Below are positions 1 to 8,461 of a stretch of DNA of 64,000 bases, one piece after another. The notes below the pieces were generated by a model. That model saw only the letters and a list, made by a program, of their open reading frames with translations, searched no databases and had not been told where the DNA came from. The number at the start of each line of letters is the position of its first letter. Within the stretch, counting starts at the first letter, position 1. The stretch is from Methanocorpusculum sp. UBA424 (GTDB lineage Archaea > Halobacteriota > Methanomicrobia > Methanomicrobiales > Methanocorpusculaceae). The stretch is taken from NCBI GenBank assembly GCA_002498375.1, contig DAHC01000005.1, positions 87,149-151,148 of the forward strand. The letters run 5' to 3'. A program made the translations under genes and the position numbers.

Positions 1-243
1 GCTGTTCTTCGAACAACTCTTACCTGCGGGGAGCATTCGGTGACTATTCTTTCGCAGGGTGCGCCCGGGATAACACTGACCCATCCTACGGACCTGGTCT
101 GGAGAAGAAGCAGTTTTGTTTGTCCCAGAACGATCGCCGTGTACAGTGATCACACCGCAGCTCTTCTTCCCCGGGAAATGATGGCAGCTTTACAAAATGG
201 AGCCGAACTGGTGGTTACTCTGATTGTTGAGGAACCTCAGTAA
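1..243 (+). CDS. DUF371 family protein, C-terminal part
   Basis: The reading frame is open from base 1, so the start lies outside the window. The visible part is 80 residues ending at TAA 241-243. It contains THPTDLVWRRSSFVCPRT, followed by a segment beginning with SDHTAALLPREMMAALQNG. This resembles the C-terminus of DUF371, a small archaeal family of unknown function; that match is from memory. The last 29 bases overlap the end of xseB, which runs the other way. An internal ATG at 40 is not a likely start because the similarity continues upstream of it. Confidence 0.7.
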   Translation, partial: AVLRTTLTCGEHSVTILSQGAPGITLTHPTDLVWRRSSFVCPRTIAVYSDHTAALLPREMMAALQNGAELVVTLIVEEPQ

Positions 244-418
244 TCGTCAGCTCGGCTTTTTGGAGAAATGTCTCACATTTCTGGATAAGTGCCATTCCCC
301 GCTGATGCAGATTTACCGCCTCTTCGATAGGGGTGTTTGGATCATCAAGCTGTTTTGCGATCTCGCGCAGTTCTGCAATCATTTCTTCGTAGGTTGGTTC
401 GGATTCTTTTTTGGTCAT
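215..418 (-). CDS. xseB: Exodeoxyribonuclease VII small subunit
   Basis: This 67-residue helical, charged protein contains SEPTYEEMIAELREIAKQLD and EEAVNLHQRGMALIQKCE, the two-helix hairpin of XseB. Its length matches the family (60-80 aa). XseB assembles on XseA to form exonuclease VII, which degrades single-stranded DNA into oligonucleotides in the cytoplasm. The start overlaps the end of xseA by 4 bases (ATGA arrangement), so the two subunits are probably translationally coupled. The pair is mainly bacterial and was probably acquired by transfer; that origin is inference. The 3' end overlaps the convergent DUF371 gene by 29 bases. Confidence 0.92.
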   Translation of the reverse strand: MTKKESEPTYEEMIAELREIAKQLDDPNTPIEEAVNLHQRGMALIQKCETFLQKAELTITEVPQQSE

Positions 419-1791
419 TTGATACTCTCCACAATCGAGGTGATCTCTCCATCGGCAAGTTTCAGACTGAGATGGTCATCTTTGGCAATATTTTTCACAG
501 ATCTGACAAGTGTCCCCTCTTTCCACACAAGAGCGTAGCCGCGTTCAAGCGGTTTGTAGGGGTCACGTCCGAGAATAATTTCTTTTTGAGCAAGCAGGAC
601 AAGCCGTGCCGTGGTGATTTTGTTTTTCACCCCTTTTTCAATCATCGCCGACCATGCACTGCATGCCTCGTGCTCAACCGATATCCGGCGAAGACATGCT
701 CTTCTGATCCGCTCTTCGAGTTCAGCCGTCTGCTGATGCATGAGTTCCAGCTTTCGGGTCAGCCGGTTCGGTTCGACTCTGATTTTCAGGTCGGCAACAT
801 TTTTCTGTTCTACCAAAAGAAGCCAGCTCATTCTGTCGTGAATGGACCGCCGATCCTTTTCAAGTTTTTCCAGAAGAACGGACCGGTCCGGAACTACCGT
901 CTCGGCAGCCGCAGATGGGGTTGGAACTCTCCGGTCTGCAGCAAAATCCGAAAGCGTCGTGTCGGTTTCATGGCCGACCGCGCTGATGATCGGAACGGTC
1001 GAGTTCCGGATCGCGGTGACGACATCGGGATGGTTAAAGACGAACAGATCTTCAAAACTTCCTCCCCCGCGGGCAATAATGATCACATCGGCTTTGTCCT
1101 GCAGAGACCGGATCGCAGATACGATCCCGATTTCAGCCCCGTCTCCCTGAACGGACGTTCCGGCCAAAAGGATCGGGAGAGGATATCTTCGGCTGATCAC
1201 ATTCTTGATATCCTGAAGAACGGATCCCGTCTTCGAGGTGACGACGCCGATGTTTCGCGGAAAAAGCGGCGGGTCACGCATTTCTGACTGCGGCCTTGGA
1301 ATGATCCCTTTTGCCTCCAGTTCCTTTCGCCACTGTTCTTTCAAAAGATATAACCCAGCTTTTCCGGATACCGCCGGCTCCATTTTTTTTATGATGAACT
1401 GAAGTCTTCCTCCAGCCGGGTAAAAATCGACCAGACCCGTTGCCTGAACGAGCAGTCCGTCTTTTACGGAAAACGGGAGAGTTTTGACTGCATACTTCCA
1501 CATCACGCAGGAAATTGAGGCCGGATTATCTCCCTGTTCCGTGAGTGAAAAATACAGATGCCCGGACGCGTTTGGACGATATCCGGTGATCTCCCCCCTG
1601 ACGACAATGTCGGTCAGGAGCGGGCAGTCAACAACTTCCCGGATCCGTTTTGCAAGTTCGGATACACTGAGTGCGGTGTCTGACACGCCGAGCGTTGAGT
1701 TTTCCGTAATCGGGGTAAGAAGCGAGGATTCGGACTCTTCGTTATCAAACGCAAGCGTCTTCTGCTGAGCTATCCGCTTCTTTCCTGCCAT
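415..1791 (-). CDS. xseA: Exodeoxyribonuclease VII large subunit
   Basis: This 458-residue protein is the catalytic subunit of exonuclease VII. An OB-fold DNA-binding domain covers roughly residues 40-140, including SGHLYFSL. The nuclease core has RGGGSFEDL at 241-249 and GHETDTTLSDFAADRRVPTP at 273-292, both diagnostic of XseA. The C-terminal part is the usual helical, coiled-coil-prone extension that holds the small subunits. About 40 residues precede the OB fold, slightly more than in Escherichia coli. The start at 1791 lies 42 bp from a divergent gene, so the gap probably carries both promoters. XseA is rare in archaea. Confidence 0.93.
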   Translation of the reverse strand: MAGKKRIAQQKTLAFDNEESESSLLTPITENSTLGVSDTALSVSELAKRIREVVDCPLLTDIVVRGEITGYRPNASGHLYFSLTEQGDNPASISCVMWKYAVKTLPFSVKDGLLVQATGLVDFYPAGGRLQFIIKKMEPAVSGKAGLYLLKEQWRKELEAKGIIPRPQSEMRDPPLFPRNIGVVTSKTGSVLQDIKNVISRRYPLPILLAGTSVQGDGAEIGIVSAIRSLQDKADVIIIARGGGSFEDLFVFNHPDVVTAIRNSTVPIISAVGHETDTTLSDFAADRRVPTPSAAAETVVPDRSVLLEKLEKDRRSIHDRMSWLLLVEQKNVADLKIRVEPNRLTRKLELMHQQTAELEERIRRACLRRISVEHEACSAWSAMIEKGVKNKITTARLVLLAQKEIILGRDPYKPLERGYALVWKEGTLVRSVKNIAKDDHLSLKLADGEITSIVESIK

Positions 1792-1833
1792 ATACCATAC
1801 ATTTAGTTGCTGACATGAGAAATATAACGGTCA

Positions 1834-2676
1834 ATGATCCGACTTGCCGCGTCATCGATGTTCTTCCATGAATATGAACCACCGGAAATTTTTGCTGCAG
1901 TAAACAAAGCCGGAGCTGATACAATTGAATTCTGGATGGAAACACCGACCTTCTGGATGCGGGGGACACGTGTCTCAGAACTTATCGAACTGATGCATCT
2001 CTACCCGAATTTCGGGATGATCGCGATGCATGCCCCGGTTTTCGAACTGAATCCCTGCTCGTTCAATCCGAAAGTCGCGGAGCTCACCGCAGAATATACC
2101 GTGTCATGCATGCATATTCTGGAAGAACTCGGCGGAGGTGTTATGACCATCCATCCGGGGAAACGAACGGCCAAACGGCCGATTAGCACATTAGATAAAG
2201 AGCGATTTGCCAGATATCTTGCGAGAGTGGGGAATGCGGCTGTCGGGAGCTCCGTGATTGTCGCTCTTGAAAACATGCCTCCTGCGGTGAATGCGCATAT
2301 GGTAACGGCAGAGGAAATTCGCAGCGTTCTGGATGAGTATTCCTGGCTCTCGTTTACATGGGATTATGCCCACGCATGTCTTGCCGGAGATCCGTTTTCT
2401 TTTCCCAGAGAATGCGGTGAGAGAATCGTTAATATCCACACCAGCCGCGGGAGTAAAATATCTATGCACTCCCCCCTCGCCGGAACACCGGAGGCAGCCG
2501 AACTGAAATCCGTTCTTTCGGAGATGAAATATAACGGAATCATGACCTTCGAACTTGAAGATCTGAGTTTTGGACCGCATTCAAATGCGGTCTGCCCCTA
2601 TCCATTCACCTACGATGAAAAAATTGCTATCCTTACCCGTGAAGTTGGCGAGTTTTCAGACTGCCGATGTATTTAA
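1834..2676 (+). CDS. Sugar phosphate isomerase/epimerase-like TIM-barrel protein
   Basis: The 280-residue protein has the pattern of the xylose isomerase-like TIM-barrel / AP endonuclease 2 superfamily. Metal-ligand-type acidic and histidine residues lie at strand ends: GADTIEFW near the N-terminus, then MHAPVFELNP, MTIHPGK, VALENMPP and FTWDYAHACLAGDP, with MTFELEDL near the C-terminus. Members isomerise or epimerise sugars or cleave abasic DNA; the substrate cannot be read from the sequence. The gene stands alone, divergent from xseA, and ends about 90 bp before the CBS-domain gene. The start at 1834 is the first ATG consistent with the short divergent gap. Confidence 0.8.
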   Translation: MIRLAASSMFFHEYEPPEIFAAVNKAGADTIEFWMETPTFWMRGTRVSELIELMHLYPNFGMIAMHAPVFELNPCSFNPKVAELTAEYTVSCMHILEELGGGVMTIHPGKRTAKRPISTLDKERFARYLARVGNAAVGSSVIVALENMPPAVNAHMVTAEEIRSVLDEYSWLSFTWDYAHACLAGDPFSFPRECGERIVNIHTSRGSKISMHSPLAGTPEAAELKSVLSEMKYNGIMTFELEDLSFGPHSNAVCPYPFTYDEKIAILTREVGEFSDCRCI

Positions 2677-2684
2677 GAAAAGGT

Positions 2685-2760
2685 ACGTATAAATTAATAT
2701 AGAGATTGTAACCAATGGCTGTTCCCAGACATAAAAATAGATCTGCCGCATATGCGGCGT
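2685..2760 (+). promoter_or_regulatory. Likely promoter of the CorC-type gene, with a small palindrome
   Basis: The gap contains a TATA-like run (TATAAATTAATATA, near 2689-2702) and a 12-bp palindrome, CCGCATATGCGG, just before the start codon. The TATA lies farther from the ATG than a leaderless transcript would need. The palindrome may be an operator or a leader hairpin. Function is inferred from position only. Confidence 0.4.
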
Positions 2761-2767
2761 GGACGTT

Positions 2768-4030
2768 ATGGTAGTTTATACGAATATCATCATTTTTATT
2801 ATACTGCTGATCTGTTCGGCATTTTTTTCGGCCTCTGAGGTTGCCCTTGTAGGTATCAGCCGCGCGAAGGTGCGCGCTCTTTCCGACACCGGCAAACGAG
2901 GAGAGCGGCTGGAAAAATTAAAAAATAATCCTGATCATTTCCTGATCACGATCCTGATAGGAAACAATATCGCCAATGTCGGTGCTTCATCTCTGGCGAC
3001 GGCGGTCTCTCTGCAGATCTTCGGCAACGCCGGCGTCGCTGTTGCAACGGGAGTTGTCACGCTCCTGCTTCTGATCTTCGGCGAAATCGGTCCAAAGACC
3101 TATGCGAACCGTCAGGTAGAACGCATCGCGCTGTTTGTCGCGACGCCCATCTATTTCCTGATGAAACTCCTGTCGCCGTTCTTCTTTATCTATGACCGGT
3201 TCCGTAAAAAGGATACCTCCCCGTCGGTAACGGAAGAGGAGATCCGCGAATGGATCGATGTCGGCGAGATGGAAGGGGCTATTGAAGAGGAAGAGAAAGA
3301 GATGATCTACTCGGTCCTCCGGTTCAACGATACGACGGCAAAAGAGATCATGACGCCAAGACCCGATGTTGCCGTCATCGCGGACACGGCAACCCTGGAA
3401 GAGGCCGTGGCGCATTTCCGGGAAACCGGATTCTCCCGTGTTCCGGTCTATCATGAAAAGACCGACAACATCGTCGGTACCCTGAACTTCAAGGATCTCT
3501 TCAATGCCTACTCCACCGACAACCGCAAAGCATCGGTCAAAACCCTGATGCTGGATGTCTACTGCGTGCCGGAGTCAAAGAAGATCGATGTTCTTCTTCG
3601 CGAACTTCAGGTACGGCGTGTCCATATGGCGATCGTCTTAGATGAGTTCGGCGGTTTTTCCGGCGTTGTAACGTTTGAGGATATTCTCGAAGAGCTCGTC
3701 GGCGACATCATGGACGAATCCGACGGTGACGAGGTCTCAGACATCATTCCTCTCGGCGACGGGATGTACCTGGTCGATGCGCAGGTCAGGGTCGCTATGC
3801 TGAACGACCGGTTCGACATCTCCCTTCCTGAAGATCCGGGAAATTATGAGACGATCGGCGGTCTGGTCTTCTCCCAGCTGGGTCATATCCCCCGTCTCGG
3901 CGAATCGATCCCGCTTCCCCATGAACATATCACGCTGGTCGTAACCAAGATGCGGGGCAGACAGATCCTGAAGATAAAAATGATCCTCCCGTCTGTGGAT
4001 TACGATGATCAGGATATAAGCGGGGAGTAA
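2768..4030 (+). CDS. CNNM/CorC-type hemolysin family membrane protein with CBS pair
   Basis: The 420-residue protein starts with a CNNM/DUF21 membrane domain (about residues 1-180) that includes SAFFSASEVALVGISRAKVR and GNNIANVGASSLAT. A CBS pair follows (about 195-310; IMTPRPDVAVI, TGFSRVPVYHE, HMAIVLDEFGGFSGVVTFED) and then a CorC/HlyC domain (about 330-405). Family members act in magnesium or other divalent-cation export at the cell membrane; the ion is not readable here. GTG at 2759 is also in frame, but ATG at 2768 gives the more usual start. It is convergent with the FkbM gene. Confidence 0.88.
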   Translation: MVVYTNIIIFIILLICSAFFSASEVALVGISRAKVRALSDTGKRGERLEKLKNNPDHFLITILIGNNIANVGASSLATAVSLQIFGNAGVAVATGVVTLLLLIFGEIGPKTYANRQVERIALFVATPIYFLMKLLSPFFFIYDRFRKKDTSPSVTEEEIREWIDVGEMEGAIEEEEKEMIYSVLRFNDTTAKEIMTPRPDVAVIADTATLEEAVAHFRETGFSRVPVYHEKTDNIVGTLNFKDLFNAYSTDNRKASVKTLMLDVYCVPESKKIDVLLRELQVRRVHMAIVLDEFGGFSGVVTFEDILEELVGDIMDESDGDEVSDIIPLGDGMYLVDAQVRVAMLNDRFDISLPEDPGNYETIGGLVFSQLGHIPRLGESIPLPHEHITLVVTKMRGRQILKIKMILPSVDYDDQDISGE

Positions 4031-4043
4031 TCCCTCTTATATT

Positions 4044-4865
4044 CTAAATTTTAGCATAGATCTTCTTCCATTTTTCCACGATTCGGTAATTCGGATTTGC
4101 TTTGAGAAGGATGTCCCGCAGTATCTTGGGATCATCCGGCAGATGATACGTGCATACGGAGATTTTTGGTCCCTGGGTTTTCAGGATATCTTTTGCTCCG
4201 GTAAGCATCCTGCGTTCCGCCCCTTCAATATCCGCTTTGATAAAATCCACGGTAAGAGCGTTTTTTGCACAAAATGCGTCGATGGTGGTGACGGGGGCCA
4301 TTTCACATCTCCCCTGCTGATCCAGGACCATGGATGAACCGACAAGCGTGTCCGTAAGGATCGTAAATTCAGCATTCCCGGAAGTGTCGCTGACCCCATA
4401 GGGAATGATATGTACGTTTTTCGCGAAATCCGGATTCAACTCAAGTGTTTTCGAAAGAATCCGCCGGGCTTCCCTGATCGGCTCGAATGCGTAAACCTCG
4501 GCACCTTTCGATGCGGCAAGAATAGAGAACACGCCGAGATTTGCTCCGCAGTCAAACACCACATCGCCTTGATTGATCCTGACATCACCCCATTCATAGG
4601 GCCCTTCATCGGTGTAATGATATCTGCCCAAGAGAGCAGGATAGAGAATATCGCCGATCTCCATTGCATAATACGCCTCTTCGCGGGTTGGGTGTCTCTC
4701 GTGCGAAAGGACAGGTAACCGAAGCCCTGCTATTTCCAGACAGTCATCGGATTTTACGTAGAACCTATCGTAGATTTTTTGATACTGGTTCCGGTAAAAA
4801 TCCTCCGTCCTTTGGTTTTTCGTCAGATGATACCGTACCTGGTCAAAAAAGGGGATATCAGACAT
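4044..4865 (-). CDS. FkbM family methyltransferase
   Basis: This 273-residue protein carries an S-adenosylmethionine-dependent methyltransferase core typed as FkbM. It includes DVVFDCGANLGVFSILAAS (motif I), VYAFEPIREARRILSKTLELN and VDFIKADIEGAERRMLTGA. FkbM enzymes methylate hydroxyls on sugars or polyketides and in archaea often sit with glycan or lipid genes. Its start overlaps the end of the upstream flippase-like gene by 8 bases, so it is the third gene of a minus-strand operon. That context suggests modification of a cell-surface glycan or lipid. The acceptor is unknown. Confidence 0.85.
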   Translation of the reverse strand: MSDIPFFDQVRYHLTKNQRTEDFYRNQYQKIYDRFYVKSDDCLEIAGLRLPVLSHERHPTREEAYYAMEIGDILYPALLGRYHYTDEGPYEWGDVRINQGDVVFDCGANLGVFSILAASKGAEVYAFEPIREARRILSKTLELNPDFAKNVHIIPYGVSDTSGNAEFTILTDTLVGSSMVLDQQGRCEMAPVTTIDAFCAKNALTVDFIKADIEGAERRMLTGAKDILKTQGPKISVCTYHLPDDPKILRDILLKANPNYRIVEKWKKIYAKI

Positions 4866-5910
4866 CGTCGGATATCACTTTCTTGTTTGCCGCTTCACGT
4901 TTGACGATCAGGAAACTGGCGATAAAGCCGATCAGGATGTTTGAATAATACAGAATCATTCTTAGGAGGATAACAAACAGTCCCACAACCGAGCTTGGAA
5001 TGATCAGTGAGTAAAATCCTACATAGGCAAGCTCAGCAATTCCTGCAGCTCCGGGGGTCAGCGGCAGCATCATGATCACCGCGATGATCAGCTGGAAGAC
5101 GATCGACAGCAGTATATTCGGCGGGTATCCAAGCCCCACCAGAATGATCGATGCGACCGAATACTCACAAGCCCACAGACAAAAGGTCAGAATAAATCCA
5201 ACAAACAATCCCCATTTGGCTTTCCCGGCAAAGAGCCGGAACGTGTTGTAGAACTGATCGACCCCGTCATTGATCTGGTCGGTTATCTTCTCGATCTTTT
5301 CGGGGTTCATTTTCTTCATAAACAGCCCCCCGATCTTCAGCGACAGTTTTTTGATGAGGGCCGGTTTTCGCATTACTGCGACCAGAATTATCAGAAGTCC
5401 GGTGAAAAATGCCGTCCCACACCAGGCTGCGATGATCAGACTTTCCGGGAGCTCTCCATTATTGTAGACAAAGGAAAAAAGTCCCATGGAAAAGATCACT
5501 CCGAGGACCATGAGGATCGCTTCCAGAAGCCGCTCGATTAAAACGACGGCCGTTGCGTCGGCCACCGGCATATTTGCCTTGTAGAGTTCATGGATCCTGA
5601 TCGGTTCTCCCCCAATTTGCGAGGGAGTTATCGCTGCAATCAGCTGCCCGGCGCAGACCATATTGAGGGAGTGGAAAAACGGCACTTTGTATCCGAGGGA
5701 CCGGCACATAACGACGATCCTTGCGGCCCAGAAACCCATTGCAAGCATATGTATCATGAATGCAAGAAGCAGATACAAAGGATTGAGCTGCTGAATGGCA
5801 GTAATCGTGTTTTCATCGAATGTCAGAAGTATGACTACCAGAAGAACGGCAAGTGAAAGTCCTATCGAGATCCAGAGGAATTTTTTCTGCTTTGCATCCA
5901 TACTGTTCAT
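4858..5910 (-). CDS. Flippase-like integral membrane protein (LPG synthase TM-region family)
   Basis: The 350-residue protein has about eight hydrophobic segments and the family hallmarks SLGYKVPFFHSLNMVCAGQL, ITPSQIGGEPIRI and LPLTPGAAGIAELAYVGFY. This is the membrane domain of lysylphosphatidylglycerol synthases (AglD/UPF0104 type); there is no synthetase domain. Members are thought to flip or move lipid-linked intermediates. It is a tandem paralogue of the gene at 5938-6987, with 27 bp between them, and overlaps the FkbM gene. The operon probably serves surface glycolipid assembly (inference). Confidence 0.85.
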   Translation of the reverse strand: MNSMDAKQKKFLWISIGLSLAVLLVVILLTFDENTITAIQQLNPLYLLLAFMIHMLAMGFWAARIVVMCRSLGYKVPFFHSLNMVCAGQLIAAITPSQIGGEPIRIHELYKANMPVADATAVVLIERLLEAILMVLGVIFSMGLFSFVYNNGELPESLIIAAWCGTAFFTGLLIILVAVMRKPALIKKLSLKIGGLFMKKMNPEKIEKITDQINDGVDQFYNTFRLFAGKAKWGLFVGFILTFCLWACEYSVASIILVGLGYPPNILLSIVFQLIIAVIMMLPLTPGAAGIAELAYVGFYSLIIPSSVVGLFVILLRMILYYSNILIGFIASFLIVKREAANKKVISDDV

Positions 5911-5937
5911 TAAACGTTGGTTGCTGAGAATTTATAT

Positions 5938-6987
5938 TTACAGGTTAACTGGTCCTTCCTTCTGGATTTTTGCTTCTCTGCGGACGATAATCATGCTGGC
6001 TGCAAATCCGATGGCGAGGTTAAAGTAATACATGATAAGCCGCCATAAGAGCACAAACACGCCTATAAGTGAGGTGGGGATTATCAGAGCATAGAAACCG
6101 GCCATGGAAACTTCGGCGACCCCCACCCCTCCGGGAGTAAGAGGGATCATCATGATCACGGTGATGAGGATCATGAAGATAAACGAGAGAAGGAAGTTCG
6201 GCGGCAGGCCGAGTCCGACCATGAGAACGGAGGAGATGACAAACTCGTTTACCCAGTAGAGTGCGCTGAAGAGGAGTCCGTAGAACATTCCCGTCTTCGA
6301 TTTTCCCGTGAAGTGCCGAAGGGTCACATAGAATTTTCCCAGATGCAGGTCGATTTTTCTTTGATATTCCTGAATGATATCCGGGGATTTGTTTTTGCCG
6401 AATATGTGCAGCAGTTTATGTAAAACCTTATTTGACCACACCGGATTTTTGGCAACGATCAGGAATACGAGCAGAAGACCTGCAAAGACGAAGGCTGCAA
6501 TGTAAGCAATCATCATATATGCTTCGGGGAAGTTAAGATCCGCAAAAAACATGCCGAGAAGAAACACGCTGATAACGGTCCCTGCCGCCAGAACGACGGC
6601 ATCGAAGACACGTTCCATAATGACGACTGCGGTGGCTTCTCCGCCTGGAACATTCGCTTTGGTCAGCTCATACACTCTGACTGGTTCGCCGCCGATCTGT
6701 GAGGGGGTCACCGAGGCGAGGAACATGTTGGAGCAGACGAGGTTGAATGAGTGGAAGAACGGCACTTTGTATCCAAGCGATCTGCACATAAATTTGATCC
6801 GCAGTGCCCAAAATCCGAGGGAAAAGATGTGCATGACGAGTGCAAGGAGGAGGATCCAGGGATTGCATTTTTCCAGCTCGTCAAGTGTCGAGGTGTCAAA
6901 GGTGAGGATGAGCATGGCAAAAAGTACGGCTAAGCTGATACCAAGAGAAATAAACAGCCACCGTTTTTGTGATTTATCCATAGCCAC
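5938..6987 (-). CDS. Flippase-like integral membrane protein, paralogue of the next gene
   Basis: This 349-residue membrane protein is the first gene of the minus-strand operon. It shares SLGYKVPFFHS, VTPSQIGGEPVRVYE and IPLTPGGVGVAEVSMAGFYA with its downstream neighbour, so the pair arose by tandem duplication. The length and about eight hydrophobic segments match the LPG-synthase membrane-domain family. Loop regions differ clearly (for example GKNKSPDIIQEYQRKIDLHL), suggesting separate substrates or a heteromeric pair. The promoter should lie in the 6988-7040 gap before the hairpin repeat array. Confidence 0.85.
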   Translation of the reverse strand: MAMDKSQKRWLFISLGISLAVLFAMLILTFDTSTLDELEKCNPWILLLALVMHIFSLGFWALRIKFMCRSLGYKVPFFHSFNLVCSNMFLASVTPSQIGGEPVRVYELTKANVPGGEATAVVIMERVFDAVVLAAGTVISVFLLGMFFADLNFPEAYMMIAYIAAFVFAGLLLVFLIVAKNPVWSNKVLHKLLHIFGKNKSPDIIQEYQRKIDLHLGKFYVTLRHFTGKSKTGMFYGLLFSALYWVNEFVISSVLMVGLGLPPNFLLSFIFMILITVIMMIPLTPGGVGVAEVSMAGFYALIIPTSLIGVFVLLWRLIMYYFNLAIGFAASMIIVRREAKIQKEGPVNL

Positions 6988-7039
6988 CCCTAATTACTGA
7001 CTACTCATTGAACTGAATCCGATATATGTCTTGTAGTTG

Positions 7040-7250
7040 ATCGAGGGGCAACGCCCCGAGATCATGAGCAAGGCTGAAGGCCTTGCGACAGTGAGAGGTG
7101 CGAAGCACCGAGATCAGGAGCAAGTTAGAATGCCTTGTGACCGGTCGAAGGTCGGAGACCTGAGACCAGGAGCAAGTTGGAACAACTTGCGACAGGGAGA
7201 GGTGCGAAGCACCGAGATCATGAGCAGGTTGGAATTGATCCCACCATTCC
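7040..7250. repeat. Tandem array of 52-bp units, each with two short hairpins
   Basis: The spacer GAGATCATGAGCA or a close variant starts at 7058, 7110, 7162 and 7214, an exact 52-bp period. Each unit holds a GCAAG...CTTGC hairpin (7068, 7120, 7172; the fourth is degenerate) and a GGTGC...GCACC or AGGTC...GACCT hairpin. Stem letters change between units but stay mostly self-complementary: GCAAGGCTGAAGGCCTTGC in one unit, GCAAGTTGGAACAACTTGC in another. An extra stem GGGGCAACGCCCC precedes the array at 7045. It lies between divergent genes. An in-frame extension of larC through it is not credible as coding. Confidence 0.9.
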
Positions 7251-7253
7251 TAA

Positions 7254-7297
7254 GGCGATATTTATTCAGACATGCGGGTCCAATACATATACATTAT
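7254..7297 (+). promoter_or_regulatory. Probable promoter of larC-radB
   Basis: A TATA-like element (GATATTTATTC, 7257-7267) sits about 30-40 bp before the ATG at 7298, between the repeat array and larC. The spacing implies a very short leader. This promoter position also argues for the 7298 start and against the longer open frame that begins at 7037. Confidence 0.5.
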
Positions 7298-8461
7298 ATG
7301 CGTATTCTGGTACTAGATCCCCGTTTTGGCGCTGCAGGCGACATGATCCTTGGCGCCCTGCTCAGCCTTGGAGCAGACAGAGAGTTCGTCCTCCGATCGG
7401 TTGCCACGGTCTCGAAACCGGATATTTTGGATGTGAACCGTGCCGGAATCCCGGCAACATATATCAGGACCAATACGAAAAAAACGACCCGCACTCTTTC
7501 CGAGATACTGGAGATCATCTCTGCAGCAGATGCCTCGGTAGAGGCAAAGGATATTGCAAAGAAGGTATTTACCAGAATCCGGGATGCAGAGGCGTCCGTC
7601 CACCAGACCGAACATGTTCATTTTCATGAGGTCGGGGCCGATGATGCAATTTCAGATATCCTTGGTTCCGTTTCAGCCCTCTTATCATTGAACGTAGATG
7701 CGGTCCATATCCTCCCGCTGTCCACCGGCATGGGCACGGTCACCTGTTCGCATGGGATAATGCCGATTCCTGCCCCGGCAACGGCGGAGATCCTCAAGGC
7801 ATCCGATCTCACCGTATCGTTTGGCTCATTCGAAGGAGAACTTTGTACTCCGACCGGCGCAGCATTACTTGCGACGTTCCAGGAGGTTTTCGGAACGACT
7901 GTTCACTCAGGCAAACTTCTTTCGTCGGGGGCCGGAGCAGGCACGCGAGATCCTTCCGACCACCCGAATGTTCTTTTCGCATACATTATGGATACCGGGG
8001 ATGAAGCGGGATCGGTTGACGTGCTCGAAACGAATGTTGACGACATTTCGGGAGAGATCCTCTCCTCGGTCCTTTCGACGATGCTGAATGAAGGGGCACG
8101 CGATGCGTCCGTTATCCCCATCGTCATGAAAAAGGGCAGACCGGGTTATCTCATCAGAGTTATCGCCCTCCCGCGTGATGCCCCGCGGCTTGCAAAAATC
8201 CTTGCGCATGAGACCGGAAGTCTTGGCGTTCGGTGCACCCCCATGATCCATCGGTTCATTGCGGATCGAACGATCGCGAATACAACCGTCGTCATAAACG
8301 ATCGGGTCTACTCCGTTGACGTCAAAATCGCATCCATGGATGGGATTGTTTATTCCCGCAAAGCAGAATTCGATGACCTGCAGCGGATTTCGGATGCATC
8401 CGGTCTTCCGGTTCGAACGGTAAAACGCATCGTCGAGGAAGATGTATGGAAGACGCCGTAA
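7298..8461 (+). CDS. larC: Nickel pincer cofactor biosynthesis protein LarC (UPF0272)
   Basis: The 387-residue protein starts with MRILVLDPRFGAAGDMILGA, the N-terminal signature of LarC, and has HFHEVGADDAI at 108-118. LarC inserts nickel into a pyridinium dithio-acid in a CTP-dependent step, making the nickel-pincer cofactor used by lactate racemase-type enzymes. No larB or larE lies nearby, so the archaeal role is unproven. The open frame extends 87 codons upstream, but that part runs through repeats; ATG 7298 is the start because family similarity begins there. It overlaps radB by 16 bases. Confidence 0.88.
   Translation: MRILVLDPRFGAAGDMILGALLSLGADREFVLRSVATVSKPDILDVNRAGIPATYIRTNTKKTTRTLSEILEIISAADASVEAKDIAKKVFTRIRDAEASVHQTEHVHFHEVGADDAISDILGSVSALLSLNVDAVHILPLSTGMGTVTCSHGIMPIPAPATAEILKASDLTVSFGSFEGELCTPTGAALLATFQEVFGTTVHSGKLLSSGAGAGTRDPSDHPNVLFAYIMDTGDEAGSVDVLETNVDDISGEILSSVLSTMLNEGARDASVIPIVMKKGRPGYLIRVIALPRDAPRLAKILAHETGSLGVRCTPMIHRFIADRTIANTTVVINDRVYSVDVKIASMDGIVYSRKAEFDDLQRISDASGLPVRTVKRIVEEDVWKTP

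Noticed and set aside
337..1287. 316-codon plus-strand frame opposite xseA
   Set aside because: Shadow of xseA. It has no recognisable domain and an atypical Arg/Phe/Ser-rich composition.
7040..7250. A CRISPR array
   Set aside because: The period is regular, but the variable parts are short self-complementary stems and not unique spacers, and unit sequences are not identical direct repeats. No other array-like region was seen in the window.
7037..7297. An 87-codon N-terminal extension of larC
   Set aside because: It runs through the 52-bp hairpin array, has no family similarity, and a TATA-like element lies between it and ATG 7298, where the LarC signature begins.
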